The notes under the pieces were generated by a model. That model was not told where the DNA came from, searched no databases, and worked only from the letters and a program-made list of their open reading frames with translations. This document shows positions 44,577-54,607 of a stretch of 64,000 nucleotides of DNA, piece after piece. The translations under genes and the position numbers were made by a program. Position 1 is the first letter of the stretch. Every line of letters starts with the position of its first letter. The DNA is from Cyanophora paradoxa (Eukaryota > Glaucocystophyceae > Cyanophorales > Cyanophoraceae): positions 1 through 64,000 of the forward strand of contig QPMI01000457.1 in assembly GCA_004431415.1 (NCBI GenBank), read 5' to 3'.

Positions 44577-45290
44577 ATGACAGAGCTGTACTTCGAGCGG
44601 CAGAGGTGCGCGCGCGATGCCGGCACCGGGATCCAGAAGCTCTCCTTAGCCTGAATCGGATCGCAGCCGCCTCCACTGCGGGCTGCACGCGCTCAACATG
44701 CTCTTCGGGCGAGCGGAATTCGACGACGCCGAGCTCCGCGGCTATGCCAAATCGATCCCGGGCGCAGCCTCGTACTTTTCTAACATGCGAATGTCCGCCG
44801 AAGCGTGCATTACCTGCCGCCGGGCCGAGCCGGCGCATTGACTCCGCGTCGCACGCGCGCGTATGCGCATACGTGCGCAGCTTGGGGAACTACGACGTGA
44901 ATGTGCTCATGATGGCGCTCACGTCGAGGGGCTGCGAGGCGGAGTGGGTGTCGGCGGGCAACCTGGAGCGCTCCGCCGCCCCCGCGGCGCTCGAAGCGGG
45001 CGGCGTGGTCGGCCTCCTCGTCTGCCGCCGCAGCGACAGGCTCGGCCGACTCGTCGGCGCGATGCACTGGCCCGCCAGAATCCCCGCCCCGCCCGCGCGG
45101 GCCGCGCAGCTGACGCGCGGCATGCAGGATCGCGGTGCGGCGCGTGGGGCCGACGTGGGTGCTCCTGGACTCGAACGCGCAGGGTCCAACGCCCCTCGCG
45201 TCCGCGGGCGACGTGATGACGCTTCTGCGGGAGTGCCTCGCCTACAGCCGCGCCGGCGCCCTCCTCGTTCGCGGCCCCGCGCAGCAGTGA
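44577..45290 (+). CDS. Josephin-domain deubiquitinase (JOSD type)
   Basis: Cysteine protease that cleaves ubiquitin chains. Exon 1 (44577-44605) encodes MTELYFERQ plus two bases. Exon 2 from 44667 completes SRLHCGLHALNMLFGRAEFD with the catalytic Cys in HCGLHALN, then DAELRGYAKSIPG. Exon 3 begins LGNYDVNVLMMALTSRGCEA, a close match to the Josephin-1/2 block GNYDVNVIMAAL, continuing EWVSAGNLERSAAPAALEAG and VVGLLVCRRSDRLGRL. The catalytic His is in AMHW, where a GC-AG intron (45070-45127) interrupts the Trp codon; the last exon gives IAVRRVGPTWVLLDSNAQGP, with D/N for the third catalytic residue, and ends AGALLVRGPAQQ. Size (about 180-200 aa) fits the small JOSD enzymes rather than ataxin-3. 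Convergent with the deacetylase, 46 bp between stops. Confidence 0.88.
45070..45127 (+). other. GC-AG intron at the catalytic His-Trp of the Josephin gene
   Basis: The exon ends GATGCACTG and the next begins GATCGCGGTG. Joining them reads CAC TGG ATC (H-W-I), the family's catalytic motif. The intron starts GCCCGCCAGA and ends ctgacgcgcggcatgcag. No GT donor gives the motif. Confidence 0.75.
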
Positions 45291-45336
45291 AAACGTTCGA
45301 ATTCATAATCTAATCAAACACGGGCATCAATTGCAA

Positions 45337-46955
45337 CTACCTGTCGGCCTCTGTGCAGGCGCGCAGCGTGGCGACGACGCTCTCCCCGAGGGCCTTGAGG
45401 TCGTACCCCCCCTCGAGGCCGAAGACGGCGAGGGGGCAGACGCCGAGGGCGGCCCGGGCCAGCGCGTAGTAGTCGGAGGGGGCGAGGGAGACCGAGGCCA
45501 GGGGGTCGGCGGCGCAGGCGTCGTACCCCGCCGAGACGAGGAGGAGGTCGGGGGCGAAGTCCCGCAGGAAGGGGAGCGCCTCCCCCTCCAGGATCGCCTC
45601 GTACTCGGGGAGCGAGGCCCCGGGGGGTACCGGGAAGTTCCGCACGGTCCCGTGCGGGCCCCGCTCGTCCGCGAAGCCCGAGCCTGGGGTGGGGTGCGCC
45701 GGTCAGAAGAGAGAGGGGGTACGAGGACAAGAAGGAAAGGTACCGGGGTACGTGATGGAGGGGTCCTGGTGGATGGAGACGAAGGCGACGCGGGGGTCGT
45801 CCTGCACGATGTCCTGCGTCCCGTTCCCTGCGCACGGGGCGGGTCGCCGGGCGGCGCTGTGGGCAGGGGGAGAGGGAGGTCCAGCGGGGCCCGCCGGAGG
45901 ACCCGCTCACCGTGGTGCACTGCGGCGGCGGGGGAGGAGAATGAGGCGCGGTGGGAGCGGGAAGGGGATGGAGGGGAGTGGGGGGGTACACACCGTCCCA
46001 GTCGAGGATGGCGACGCGGCGGACGCGCTCGGGGTACTGCTCGAGGGCGTAGACGGCCGCCGCGGCGCAGCTGCTGAACAGGCAGAAGCCCATCCCCACC
46101 CGCCGCTGTCCCAGGAGGGGGGTACAGGCACAGTCAGCGGGCCAGACTTGCTGGAACAAGGGCGGGGCCCGGCGACCCGCACCGTGGCGTGGTGGCCGGG
46201 GGGCCGGACGAGGGCGAAGGCGGGGCGGGCGGAGGCGAGGGCCTCGTCGACGCCGTCGAGCCAGGCGGCGACGGCGCGGCAGGCGACGCCGAAGGAGCTC
46301 GGCCCGATGCTCGTGTCGGCGTCCAGGCGCGTCCCGCCCTTCTCCGAGGCCCGCTTCACGCCCCCGATGTACCCCGCGTCGTGCACGCGCTTCAGCCAGG
46401 GCACCACGTCGCGCTCCGAGGGCGGCCGGATCTCCAGCGGGGCCCCTGCCGCCGCCATCTCCCGCACGTGCTTCAGAGCCGACTCGACCCGCTGCGGGTC
46501 TGCGCGGAACGAGCTGCCGGGGTCAGAGCAGCTGGCGGCCGAGCCGCCGGCGACGTCGACGGCCCGCGCGCGCGGGCCGGGGCATGCGCACTCTCCGGGT
46601 GGCCCGGCGGAACCTCGTGCTGCTCGAACTCCTCGCTGGCGATGACGACGACCTTTGCCACACCCGTCTGCGCCGCGGAGCCGCTGGCGTCGGCGCGCGG
46701 CGATGCGTACGTGAACGGCGACCGCCGGCCCGATGCGTCCGGGGCGGAGGGGCGCCAGACGAGCCGCCGCCGGATCAAGAATGTGCTCGCTGATCTTTGG
46801 GGTGCCGCTGAACGTCGTGGGAGGCGCTGCTGGCCGGACGGCAATGCGCGGGGCGGCAGCTGGAAGCACGAGACCGCGCCGGTCGGTGCAGCTGCCAACG
46901 CTCTAGGTCGGTACAGCGGCACGGAAGCCGCGAACATCGCCTGAACCGGGCGCAT
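45337..46955 (-). CDS. Histone deacetylase-family protein (class II-like) with possible organelle leader
   Basis: Zinc deacetylase fold. Start ATG 46955 (MRPVQAMFAASVPLYRPRAL; alternative Met at 46937) opens a roughly 110-residue Arg/Ser/Ala-rich, acid-poor leader that could be a mitochondrial or plastid presequence. The catalytic domain follows: EFEQHEVPPGHPE, RVESALKHVREMAAAG, WLKRVHDAGYIGGVKRA, DTSIGPSSFGVACRAVAAW, FALVRPPGHHAT, GFCLFSSCAAAAVYALEQYP and VAILDWD. A 9-nt exon at 45911-45919 completes DWDVHHG, and the next exon gives NGTQDIVQDDPRVAFVSIHQ, then GTVRNFPVPPG, LLLVSAGYDACAADPLASVS and GLEGGYDLKALGESV. All metal-binding Asp/His positions appear intact, so it should be an active deacylase. 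The stop is TAG at 45337-45339. Nuclear action is not assured given the leader; bacterial-type organellar members exist. Confidence 0.88.
45911..45919 (-). other. 9-nt microexon of the deacetylase gene
   Basis: TGCACCACG in the minus sense, flanked by ccgccgccgcag and gtgagcgggt. The upstream exon ends GACTGGGACG and the downstream exon begins GGAACGGGACG, so the splice product reads D-W-D-V-H-H-G-N-G-T, the catalytic loop. Confidence 0.88.
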
Positions 46956-47128
46956 CTGCTGCGATCCTCGAGACAGCTCGCCCTGCCAAACACTGCGATC
47001 GCGATACCCCGGTCGCCTACTGGGGCCAACTGGCCGAGTCAGCCTCTCTTTTGCGCTCGGCGCTTCATGAATGTGCTTGGCGCTTCAGATACGATCCAAT
47101 GTGCCTGGTGACTCGGTGCAGGGGGCGG

Positions 47129-50100
47129 CTAGGCGGCGAGGAGGGAGGCGAGGTACTCGGAGGCGACGACGGCCGCCGCCGCTCCCCGCAGCAGCGCGCC
47201 CCGCGCCGAGCCCCGCCGCCTTCGCGCCTCCGAGCCCCCGCCCCCGCCCTCCGCGCGCCCGCCTTTGGGCCTCCGCCGCCTCCTCGAGCTCGCGGCGCCC
47301 GGCGGGCGGGGACCCTCCCGCGGCCCCGGCCCCGGGTCGCGGCCCCCGCCCTCGCTGCCCGTGTCACTGTAGATGTCGCTCTCCCCGCCCGACCCGCCCC
47401 CGTCCCGCCCCCGTCCGCCGCCGGCGCCGCCGCCGCGCCCCGCTCCGACGGCCCGCAGCGGCACGCCGTCCGCGCCCCTCCGACGAAGCCGAAGCACCCG
47501 CAGTCGCGCCCGGCCTCCCGCCCAGCCCGCCCTGCCTCCCGCTCCTCTTCCGCCCCCCGCGGCTCCTCGGCCGGCGGCCTGCCGATCGGGCCTCGGGGCG
47601 GGACGGCCGGTCGCCCCGAAAAGACCTACCCGGGCGGGGAGGAGGGTAGCGGCTCGAGGCGGGCGTCGAGGACCTCGCTCAGGCGCACCCACACGGCGAA
47701 GGCGCTCAGCTGCGCGGGCGGCGTTGGCGCTCCGAAGGGGGCGCATGATGAAGAGAGCGGGGGCGGACCGCGCCGGCGAGGGCGGTGGAGAATGCCATGA
47801 CGGCGGGGGAGGGTGACGGGCCGCCGCCGCGCGCGGCGGGACCGCCCTGCGGGGCGACGACGGGCGGCGGGCGAGCGGGGCCCCGCGCCCCGAAGAGGGA
47901 GGCCAGGAGGCCCTGGAGCGAGTGAGCTCGGGGCGGGAGGGGAGGAGAGGGGGAGGGTACGGGCACCGGGGAGGAGGCGTTGCGGGGGGCGGGGCGCGGG
48001 GCGGTGGCGGGGGCCGAGAGGGGCGGCCAGGCGTGGCCCAGGGCCGGCCCCGGGAAGACGTGCCCCTCCGTCGAGAACACGAAGTTGCTGGGAGGGGGGG
48101 AGTCAGATCAGATCCGAGCCGCGCGCTCAAAGAGGGCCGGGGGGTACGCGCTTCCAGTGGGCTAGGGGCCACGCCGCGGGTTCGAAGAGGAGGTACAGGT
48201 ACTTGGCCGTCTCCGACAAAAAGTACGAGTCTGAGGGGGGTACTCAATTCTGGGAGACCGTTCTCCCGGCCGGAGAGCGGACCCTGGCGGTCGGAGAGGG
48301 ACCGGTCCTCGACGTCGGCGAGACCGGCGTACCCGCACGGCTGCTCCAGCCGCTCCAGCCCCTCCAGCAGCATCCGCCCCGCCTGGGCCCGCCTTCAGGG
48401 GGGAGGGAGCGAGCGGGAGGTGGGGAGAGGGGGGGTACCTGCAGCCAGGAGTCGTCGCCCGTGACGCGGTGCACGAGGAAGACGCTCTCGGCGAGCTCGG
48501 GGCGCAGGGGGTACCCCTTCTGGCCGGGCATGGGAACGCCCTGGGCGAGGTTGTACCCTGCGGGGCGCTCAGGGAGGAAGAAGAAGAAGAAGAGAGGGGC
48601 GGGTAGCGGGCCCTCGGGGAGGGGCCCGCCGAAGCGCTCGGCGACGGAGAGGAAGGCGTTGAGGGTGCGCTCCGCCTCCCCGGGGTCCCCCGCCAGCCCC
48701 TGCAGCCCCGGCCAGAACGCTGCCCCCGCGATCTGGCTCAGGCCGGGGCGCGGAGGGGGAGGGGGGAGGGGAGGGGGGGCGCCTTGCAGGCTGTTGAAGA
48801 CGGGCCACTGCAGGGGGGGTCGGGACGGGGGCGGGGGGAGAAGCGGGGAGGGGGGTACGGCGCGCACGACGACCGTGCCGGTGTGCATGTTGACCTCGAG
48901 GTACCTGTTTTTTTGAGAGGGAAAAGGGGCTGCGGATCAGCGGGGGTTACGGGGAGCGGGGTGGGGGTACGGGGCGGCTCGCCAGGCCTCGCGCTTGAGG
49001 TGCGTGACGATGGCGCTGTAGGCGCGCTGGAAGGCCCGCAGCGCCTCCCCGTCCCCGAAAAGCGCCCACGCCTGCGCAAGGCGATCTACCCCAGCGCCAC
49101 TCGCCCCCCCCCCTCCCCCCCCCCCGCCAAGGGGGTACGCGCCTTGTAGAGGTACTCATAGAACGAGTCGACGTTTGCGCCTATGCCGGCGTCCTTGTGC
49201 GTCCCTGTAGCCCCGCCTCAGGGGAGGGGGGACGGGGCGGGCGGGGTACAGGGCGGGCGCGCATTCGCCGCTGGCGATGTCGATGTGGGCGCCGACGAGG
49301 TCGAGGCGGGAGCGGCGGGACCAGATCGCCCGCGTCGCCTGCCGCGCCGCCCGCTGCGAGCCGCCGCGGGGGCGCTCGGCCGGCGCTCGGCGGGGGCGGA
49401 GGGGCGGGGGTACGGCGCGCCTCGAAGGAGGGGTCCCCCGTGAGGAGCGAGAGGAGGCCGAACTCGAGGAGGTAGGTACCCCCGCCGGCGGTGGAGGCCA
49501 GGGTCGTCTCGTTGGGGGGTACCCCCCAGCGCAGGTTCACGGTGCCGTACGGGATACCCGTCGGCGTGACGAAGGCCGGCAGGAGGCGCCGGCCCAGGTC
49601 CTCCGCTACCCCGGCGTTAGGCGGCGGGGGAGGGACGGAGGGCGCGGGGGGGAGGGAGGGGGGGTACCGAGTATGAGGAGGGAGCGGTTGTACCCCGGAG
49701 GCGAGAGCTCGGGGACGAGGGCGGCCTGGTGGGCGGCGAGGAGGCCGCCGAGCACGCGGATATTAATCTCGAAGACCGAGACCTCGGCGTCCCTGCGCGG
49801 GCGTCGGAGGGGGCGGCGGGGCGGCGGGGGGTACGGGCGCGCCGGTCGAACGAGAGGGCCTCGGAGACGCGGGTGACGGCGGCGCGGAACTCGTCGCGCA
49901 TGCCCTGCGGGGGCGGGTCCGACGGTCGCCCAGAGAGCGGCCGGCCGGCGCGGGGCGGGCGGGGCCGGGCGCGCCATGACGGCCAGGGTGTCCAGGGCGT
50001 CGACGAGGGTGACCATCACGCCGTTGAACGTGTCCGCGCCGGTGCAGGAAAGCGGGCGCAGCTCGTCGTGCGGGTAGGCGTGCTCTGCCGCCCGCCCGCG

Positions 50101-50569
50101 CCCGGTCATGCTCGAGGTCGAGGAGGGAGCGGTTGCATCCCACGCGCTCACCCATGTAATTCTCGAACGCCTTCGCGAACATGGCCTTCGTCTGGCGCGC
50201 GCGCGCGTGTGCCGTGTCGGAGGGACCGGGCGCGGGCGCGGCGGGGGCGCGACGAGAAGAGCGGCGTCGCACCCGCCGCGCGAGGTCTGCGCGCTCTTCA
50301 GGCGTCACCGGCCGCCTGTCGATCGGCGTGCGATGACTCGAGGTCGGCTGAGGCGAAGTGGCTGGCAATGGAGACTCGGACACAACGGGCTGCGAGCTCG
50401 CAGCCGCGTCGCCATCGCCTCCTCCCCGTGCATCCACGGCGCCCGCTGCTCCGTCGCCCGCTTGACCGGCCCCAGCCTCTGCGGACCCAATGCGACTAAC
50501 AACCAGCACCGCGACCAATGCGACTAACAACCAGCGCCGCGCGGCGCCCGGCCGCCGCGAGCCGCGCAT
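47129..50569 (-). CDS. EDEM: EDEM-like glycosyl hydrolase family 47 protein
   Basis: ER degradation-enhancing alpha-mannosidase-like protein that marks misfolded glycoproteins for ERAD. Start ATG 50569: [20 protein letters not shown] with a signal-anchor helix. The GH47 domain spreads over many exons: [34 protein letters not shown] with [173 protein letters not shown] and [28 protein letters not shown] distinguishes EDEMs from processing mannosidases. The C-terminal 200 or so residues are Arg/Pro/Gly-rich and ill-defined, ending [12 protein letters not shown] with TAG at 47129-47131. At least ten introns, many with GTACC donors. Confidence 0.87.
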
Positions 50570-51644
50570 TCGAGGGGTACAGTTCGCCCTTAGCGCTAGT
50601 GTACCCGTTTTGATGAATGCGGAATTCTGCACGTCGGTTGGGGCGTGGATGAGCCGCGTGACGCGCCACGTCAACTGGAAATGCAACCTCTGTAACGGCT
50701 CCGCATCCAAGTTTCCCATGCAACTTCCTGTGATGAATGTGCCTAGGACCCCTTGCGAAGAATCTCGATCGGTACCAGAATCTCACCGGCGATGGCACGC
50801 ACATGCCATCGATCCCGGATCCGATCGCGATCGCGATCGCCGCGACGGCCAGCCTGCATGCCATGATGGCATGGCCATATGGCCGGTGCGGCGGTGCCCG
50901 GCCGGACCGGGCCGGTTACCGATGAGGAAGCAACCGATCCGGCCTGCCTGCCAGGCTGGCAGTGCCGGCTGGCACGTGCACGTAATCGTGCCACGTATTC
51001 TGTAAAATTGGCAAATCGTTCCGGTCACCGGCACCGAGTGCAATTAATATTTGTGCAATGTCTCGAGCTCTGTTCCAAATATTGATTGCAATTGCCAATT
51101 GCGCACATCGATATCCGATGATCGCGCCGTAATCGCGGCCGCGATCGCGGTCAATCTAGATCATCGGATGTAGCTGACTGTCCAACAGTACTAGTCCAAG
51201 CCATGGCATGCTATTGATGCTGCGCATGCGTAACATTGCGTATGCGGGTGCTGGACCACTGCGCATGCTGCCATGATGCTGGCCATGGACAGTGCGCTGG
51301 TTCAGCTGCGCATCCAGATCAAAGATCTAAATCAATTTCGTCCGACTGCATGCGCTGTACCGTCCTGTGCGCGCGCGTGATCGTCGCGTATACCGGCGGA
51401 TGCGTACGCGTACGTACCACGTATACGTACTACGGTATACTGATGAGATCGGTCGATACCTTCAAGCCTTGAAGGCTTAAGCTCAGCGGCTTGGAAGATG
51501 GGAAGCACGCGCGCAGCAGCACTGGCAGCGGCCGTCTGCAACTGCGCGCGCGGCCTTTCTGTAGACCTGCAGTGCTCTTGTCTCCCTTCTCTGGGCCTTC
51601 TAGATCACTCGGATCGTCTCAAGCTTCTCTTGCCACCGGCGGCG
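50570..51644. promoter_or_regulatory. 1.07-kb divergent intergenic region rich in short palindromes
   Basis: Lies between two start codons facing outward. It is AT-richer than the genes and holds clusters of self-complementary 4-8-mers: gatcgcgatcgcgatcgc near 50,822; catgccatgatggcatgg and ccatatgg near 50,855-50,885; tctagatc, cgatatcg and tacgtatac-like strings near 51,090-51,440. Contains ttaagcttcaaggct-like inverted arms near 51,465-51,485. No coding exon supported. Confidence 0.45.
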
Positions 51645-53338
51645 ATGTTGAGCGTGGCCACGGGGTCGCTCCCGTCAAGCAGTTACAGCGCGCACCTGTA
51701 CGGGAGCGTGCACGCGTTGGGCGCCTTCGACCTCGGCCCAGCCGCCAGCGCTCCCGTCGGCCCGTACGCATCGGCAAGCCGCCCGCAGCTCGCTGGGATG
51801 CGCCCCCCGACGTCTCCTTATCTGACCGGACCCGCCACCGGTACCGGCGCGACACATGTACATGCATCCGCATCGTTACCGCCGCCCCCCAGCCCGGGGC
51901 GCGCCTGCCGGGCCGGCAGCTGGCCGCTGGGATCGTCTCCAGCCTCCAGTTCCAAGCGCGCCGGAGCCCCTGGCCTCGATGCGGTACCGCGGCCGGTTAG
52001 CGAGCGCGAAGGCGCGAACGGTGACCTGACGCTTGAGCTGTCTCTCTCCCTCGGTGCGATATGCACGTTGCCAGGCGCTTGATCGTGGGCAGCCTCGCCG
52101 CTGACGGCTGACCAGACCGCGTGGGCCGGGCCGCAGGAGACCGGTCCGAGGGCTCGCTGCTCCCCGACGTTTTGCGCATGCGGACGCCGACGGCGCGGGC
52201 GGCTGCGGCGAGTGGCGGGGCCGCCGCGCCGGCCTGCCTCCTCGCCGGGCCCGACGCCGCCTCGGGCCCCTGCCCCGCGCCCCTCTCGCCTCCCCCGAGC
52301 CGCCCCGCCGGCCACCCCTTCGCCACCCCCGCCTCCCCCTGCTCCGCCCCTGCTCCCGCGCCGCCTCCCGCCGCTCCCCCGGCCTCTCCACTTCCCCGGC
52401 CCCAGCCCCCGCTCCCGCCCCCGTCCCCGCCCCCGTCCCCGTGCCGAGCGCGGCGCGCTGCCCGCTGCTGGTGCCGCGCGGGAGCCGGCGGGCGCTGCTG
52501 CCGCCGCTGCCGCGGACCCCAACGCGATCGACTTCCGTGTCGGCCCTCGACGTGGCCGGCCTCCCGCCGCCGCCGCCCCCCGAAGCCCAAGCCGAAGCCG
52601 CGCGCGCGAGCCCGGGTCCCCCGCCGCCAGCGGCCCCGACCCGCCGCCGCGCCTCCTGCGTCGAGCTGGGCGATCGCGAGTCGGCGTCCGGCGGGCCCGC
52701 TCCCGGGCGCGTGTCCGCGCTGCCCCCCAGCTGCTCCTGCTCCTTCCGCATCCTCCTCGCGGACGACCTCAGGGTACCCCGCCCCCTGCGCCCACCCCGG
52801 GTCCTCCCATGCCGCCCCCGTCTCGAATAATCCCCCGCTCCTCAGGTGAACCTGATGCTGGCGTCGCGCATCTTCGGCATGTACGCCCCCCGGGCGGCGC
52901 TGCGGCTCGCGGGGGACGGTGCGGAGGCGGCGGCGGCGCACGCGGCGGCGCTGGAGGCGGGGCAGCCCTTCGACCTCTGCGTGCTGGACCTCCAGATGGG
53001 CGGGCCCGCCAAGGACGGCATCCCCGTGCGCCCCGCCCCGCCCGCCCGGCCCCGGCCCCCTCCGGGATCCAAGCTTCTTCCTGCGCGAAGCTCACGATGA
53101 GACGCTGCCGCAGTGCGCGGAGGCGGTGCGGCGGGCGGAGGCGGCGGCGGGGGCGGCGGCGGCGCGGCTGGTGGCGTGGTCCTCGGCCCTGGAGGGCGAC
53201 GAGGACTGCGCCCTGCGGCTGGCCTGCGAGGCGGCCGGCTTCGACGCCTCCGTCCCCAAGCGCGGGCCCACCCTCCCGCTCCTCGCCGCCGCCCTCTACC
53301 CCCTCCAGCACGCCCACGGCTGCCCCATGTTCGGCTGA
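51645..53338 (+). CDS. Protein with C-terminal response-regulator receiver domain
   Basis: Start ATG 51645 (MLSVATGSLPSSSYSAHLYG), followed by several hundred Ser/Ala/Pro-rich residues without known domain (GDLTLELSLSLGAI near 52025; EGSLLPDVLRMRTPTAR near 52145; RASCVELGDRESASGG near 52655). The receiver domain starts SCSFRILLADD near 52740; an intron with donor gtaccccgc joins it to VNLMLASRIFGMYAP, DGAEAAAAHAAALEAGQPFD and LCVLDLQMGGPAKDGI. The last exon has AARLVAWSSALEG and FDASVPKRGPTLPLLAAALY, ending HGCPMFG with TGA at 53336-53338. The acidic pair DD, phospho-acceptor Asp in LDLQM, Ser in WSS and Lys in PKRG are all present, so it could accept a phosphoryl group from a hybrid kinase. 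No output domain or kinase is seen nearby. N-terminal exon limits are uncertain. Confidence 0.7.
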
Positions 53339-54607
53339 GCGGCGCGCCCGGCCCGGCGGCCCCCATGGCCACGGCGGCGGGCCGCGGATTCCAGTTTTGC
53401 TTTTTTAAATTGTTTCAGTTTTGCGGCCTCGAGCTCGGGTTTCGACTTCTGCAATCGGAACCTGAAGCGTCTACAGCTATAATTATAATTGCTTTACTAT
53501 AGTATACTACAACTAGTCTAATTTATAAAAGGTCGTGGCCTTCAAGCTTTCAATTTTACAGTAGTTCATCGGTCCAGTTCATAGCCAACGATAGACTAGA
53601 TTGCAAGTTGGTATCGACGTCGATCTGTACCGGCGTCCCGTGGGTGTACATGTCCGCAAGTTTCGCGCTGCGGCAACCTGCGCGCGCTCGCTTCATCGAT
53701 ATAAATATCAATTCTAGACTCATTTTCTTGATCATGATCCTGAGATTTCTATGGTCCGAATTTTGACGAGGATCATAGCTATGACATAAGTACTAGTACT
53801 AGTATGGTAATCTGCAGTCCTGTCCAAGTTGCAATTGCGTGCACGTGTAACTTTTCCTTGCCGAGTCAGTTTTTCTAGCCGTCAAATTTCCCGTCAGTTT
53901 GCTGATTTTTATACAGTTTTCATAGCTCGTAGGCCTAGACTGTAGGCCTCGAGCTCAGCTTCGGATGTACAGTCCGGGCACTGGGTTCAGGGTGTGTATT
54001 ATGAGTTCGAGCCAGTGACATGGGATTTTTTCCAATATAATGCATATGCATACTTAAGCTTCCGATCCGAACTAGAGCTTCATCATCATCATCATCATGT
54101 GCACCGTGGCACCTCTGCCTGTGCTACCAGTACAGTGCTCTTAAGCTTCTCAAAGTCGCCCTGGCCGGCGCCCATGCCCAGAGCACCTCGCAATCGAAGG
54201 CAGGGGGGCCCCGGCCGTCGACGTCGGTCTGGAACGTCGTCCGATCCACAATTCGATTTCTTCAATGATCGGCCGCGAACCGGCATCGAACGTTAAAACG
54301 TTTTCTGGTCGACGTCTCGATCTCCGAATTCGGATTCGGATTCGGGCGCTTTGTGCTTTTCGCAGCTCAGCGGCTCAGCGGCTAGCGTTGCTTTTCGCAG
54401 CTCAGCGGCTCAGCGGCTAGCAACGGCTCGCAGACTCTAAATAGGCCCTATAGCTAGGCCTGCATGTGATTGGCAGACAAAAATGCAGCCCCAAGTTTCC
54501 AGTGCACGTGCTTGCTTCGGCATCGCCGATCGCGAGTCGAGTATTTCAAGCTCACCAAGTCATGATCACTGAAACGCGCCTCGGGTGGCGGGGTGGGCGA
54601 GGTGGGC
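53339..54607. other. 1.27-kb AT-rich convergent intergenic region
   Basis: The lowest-GC stretch of the window, with tracts such as attataattgctttactata and tttttatacagttttcat. It holds the (cat)n microsatellite near 54078-54096 and the tandem 35-bp repeat at 54354-54422. It separates the stop of the response-regulator gene from the stop of the large Pro/Ala-rich gene. No gene seen. Confidence 0.5.
54354..54422. repeat. Two tandem copies of a 35-bp repeat
   Basis: The unit tgcttttcgcagctcagcgg plus ctcagcggctagcg occurs at 54354 and again at 54389 with only the last bases differing. It contains nested gctcagcg subrepeats. Confidence 0.9.
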
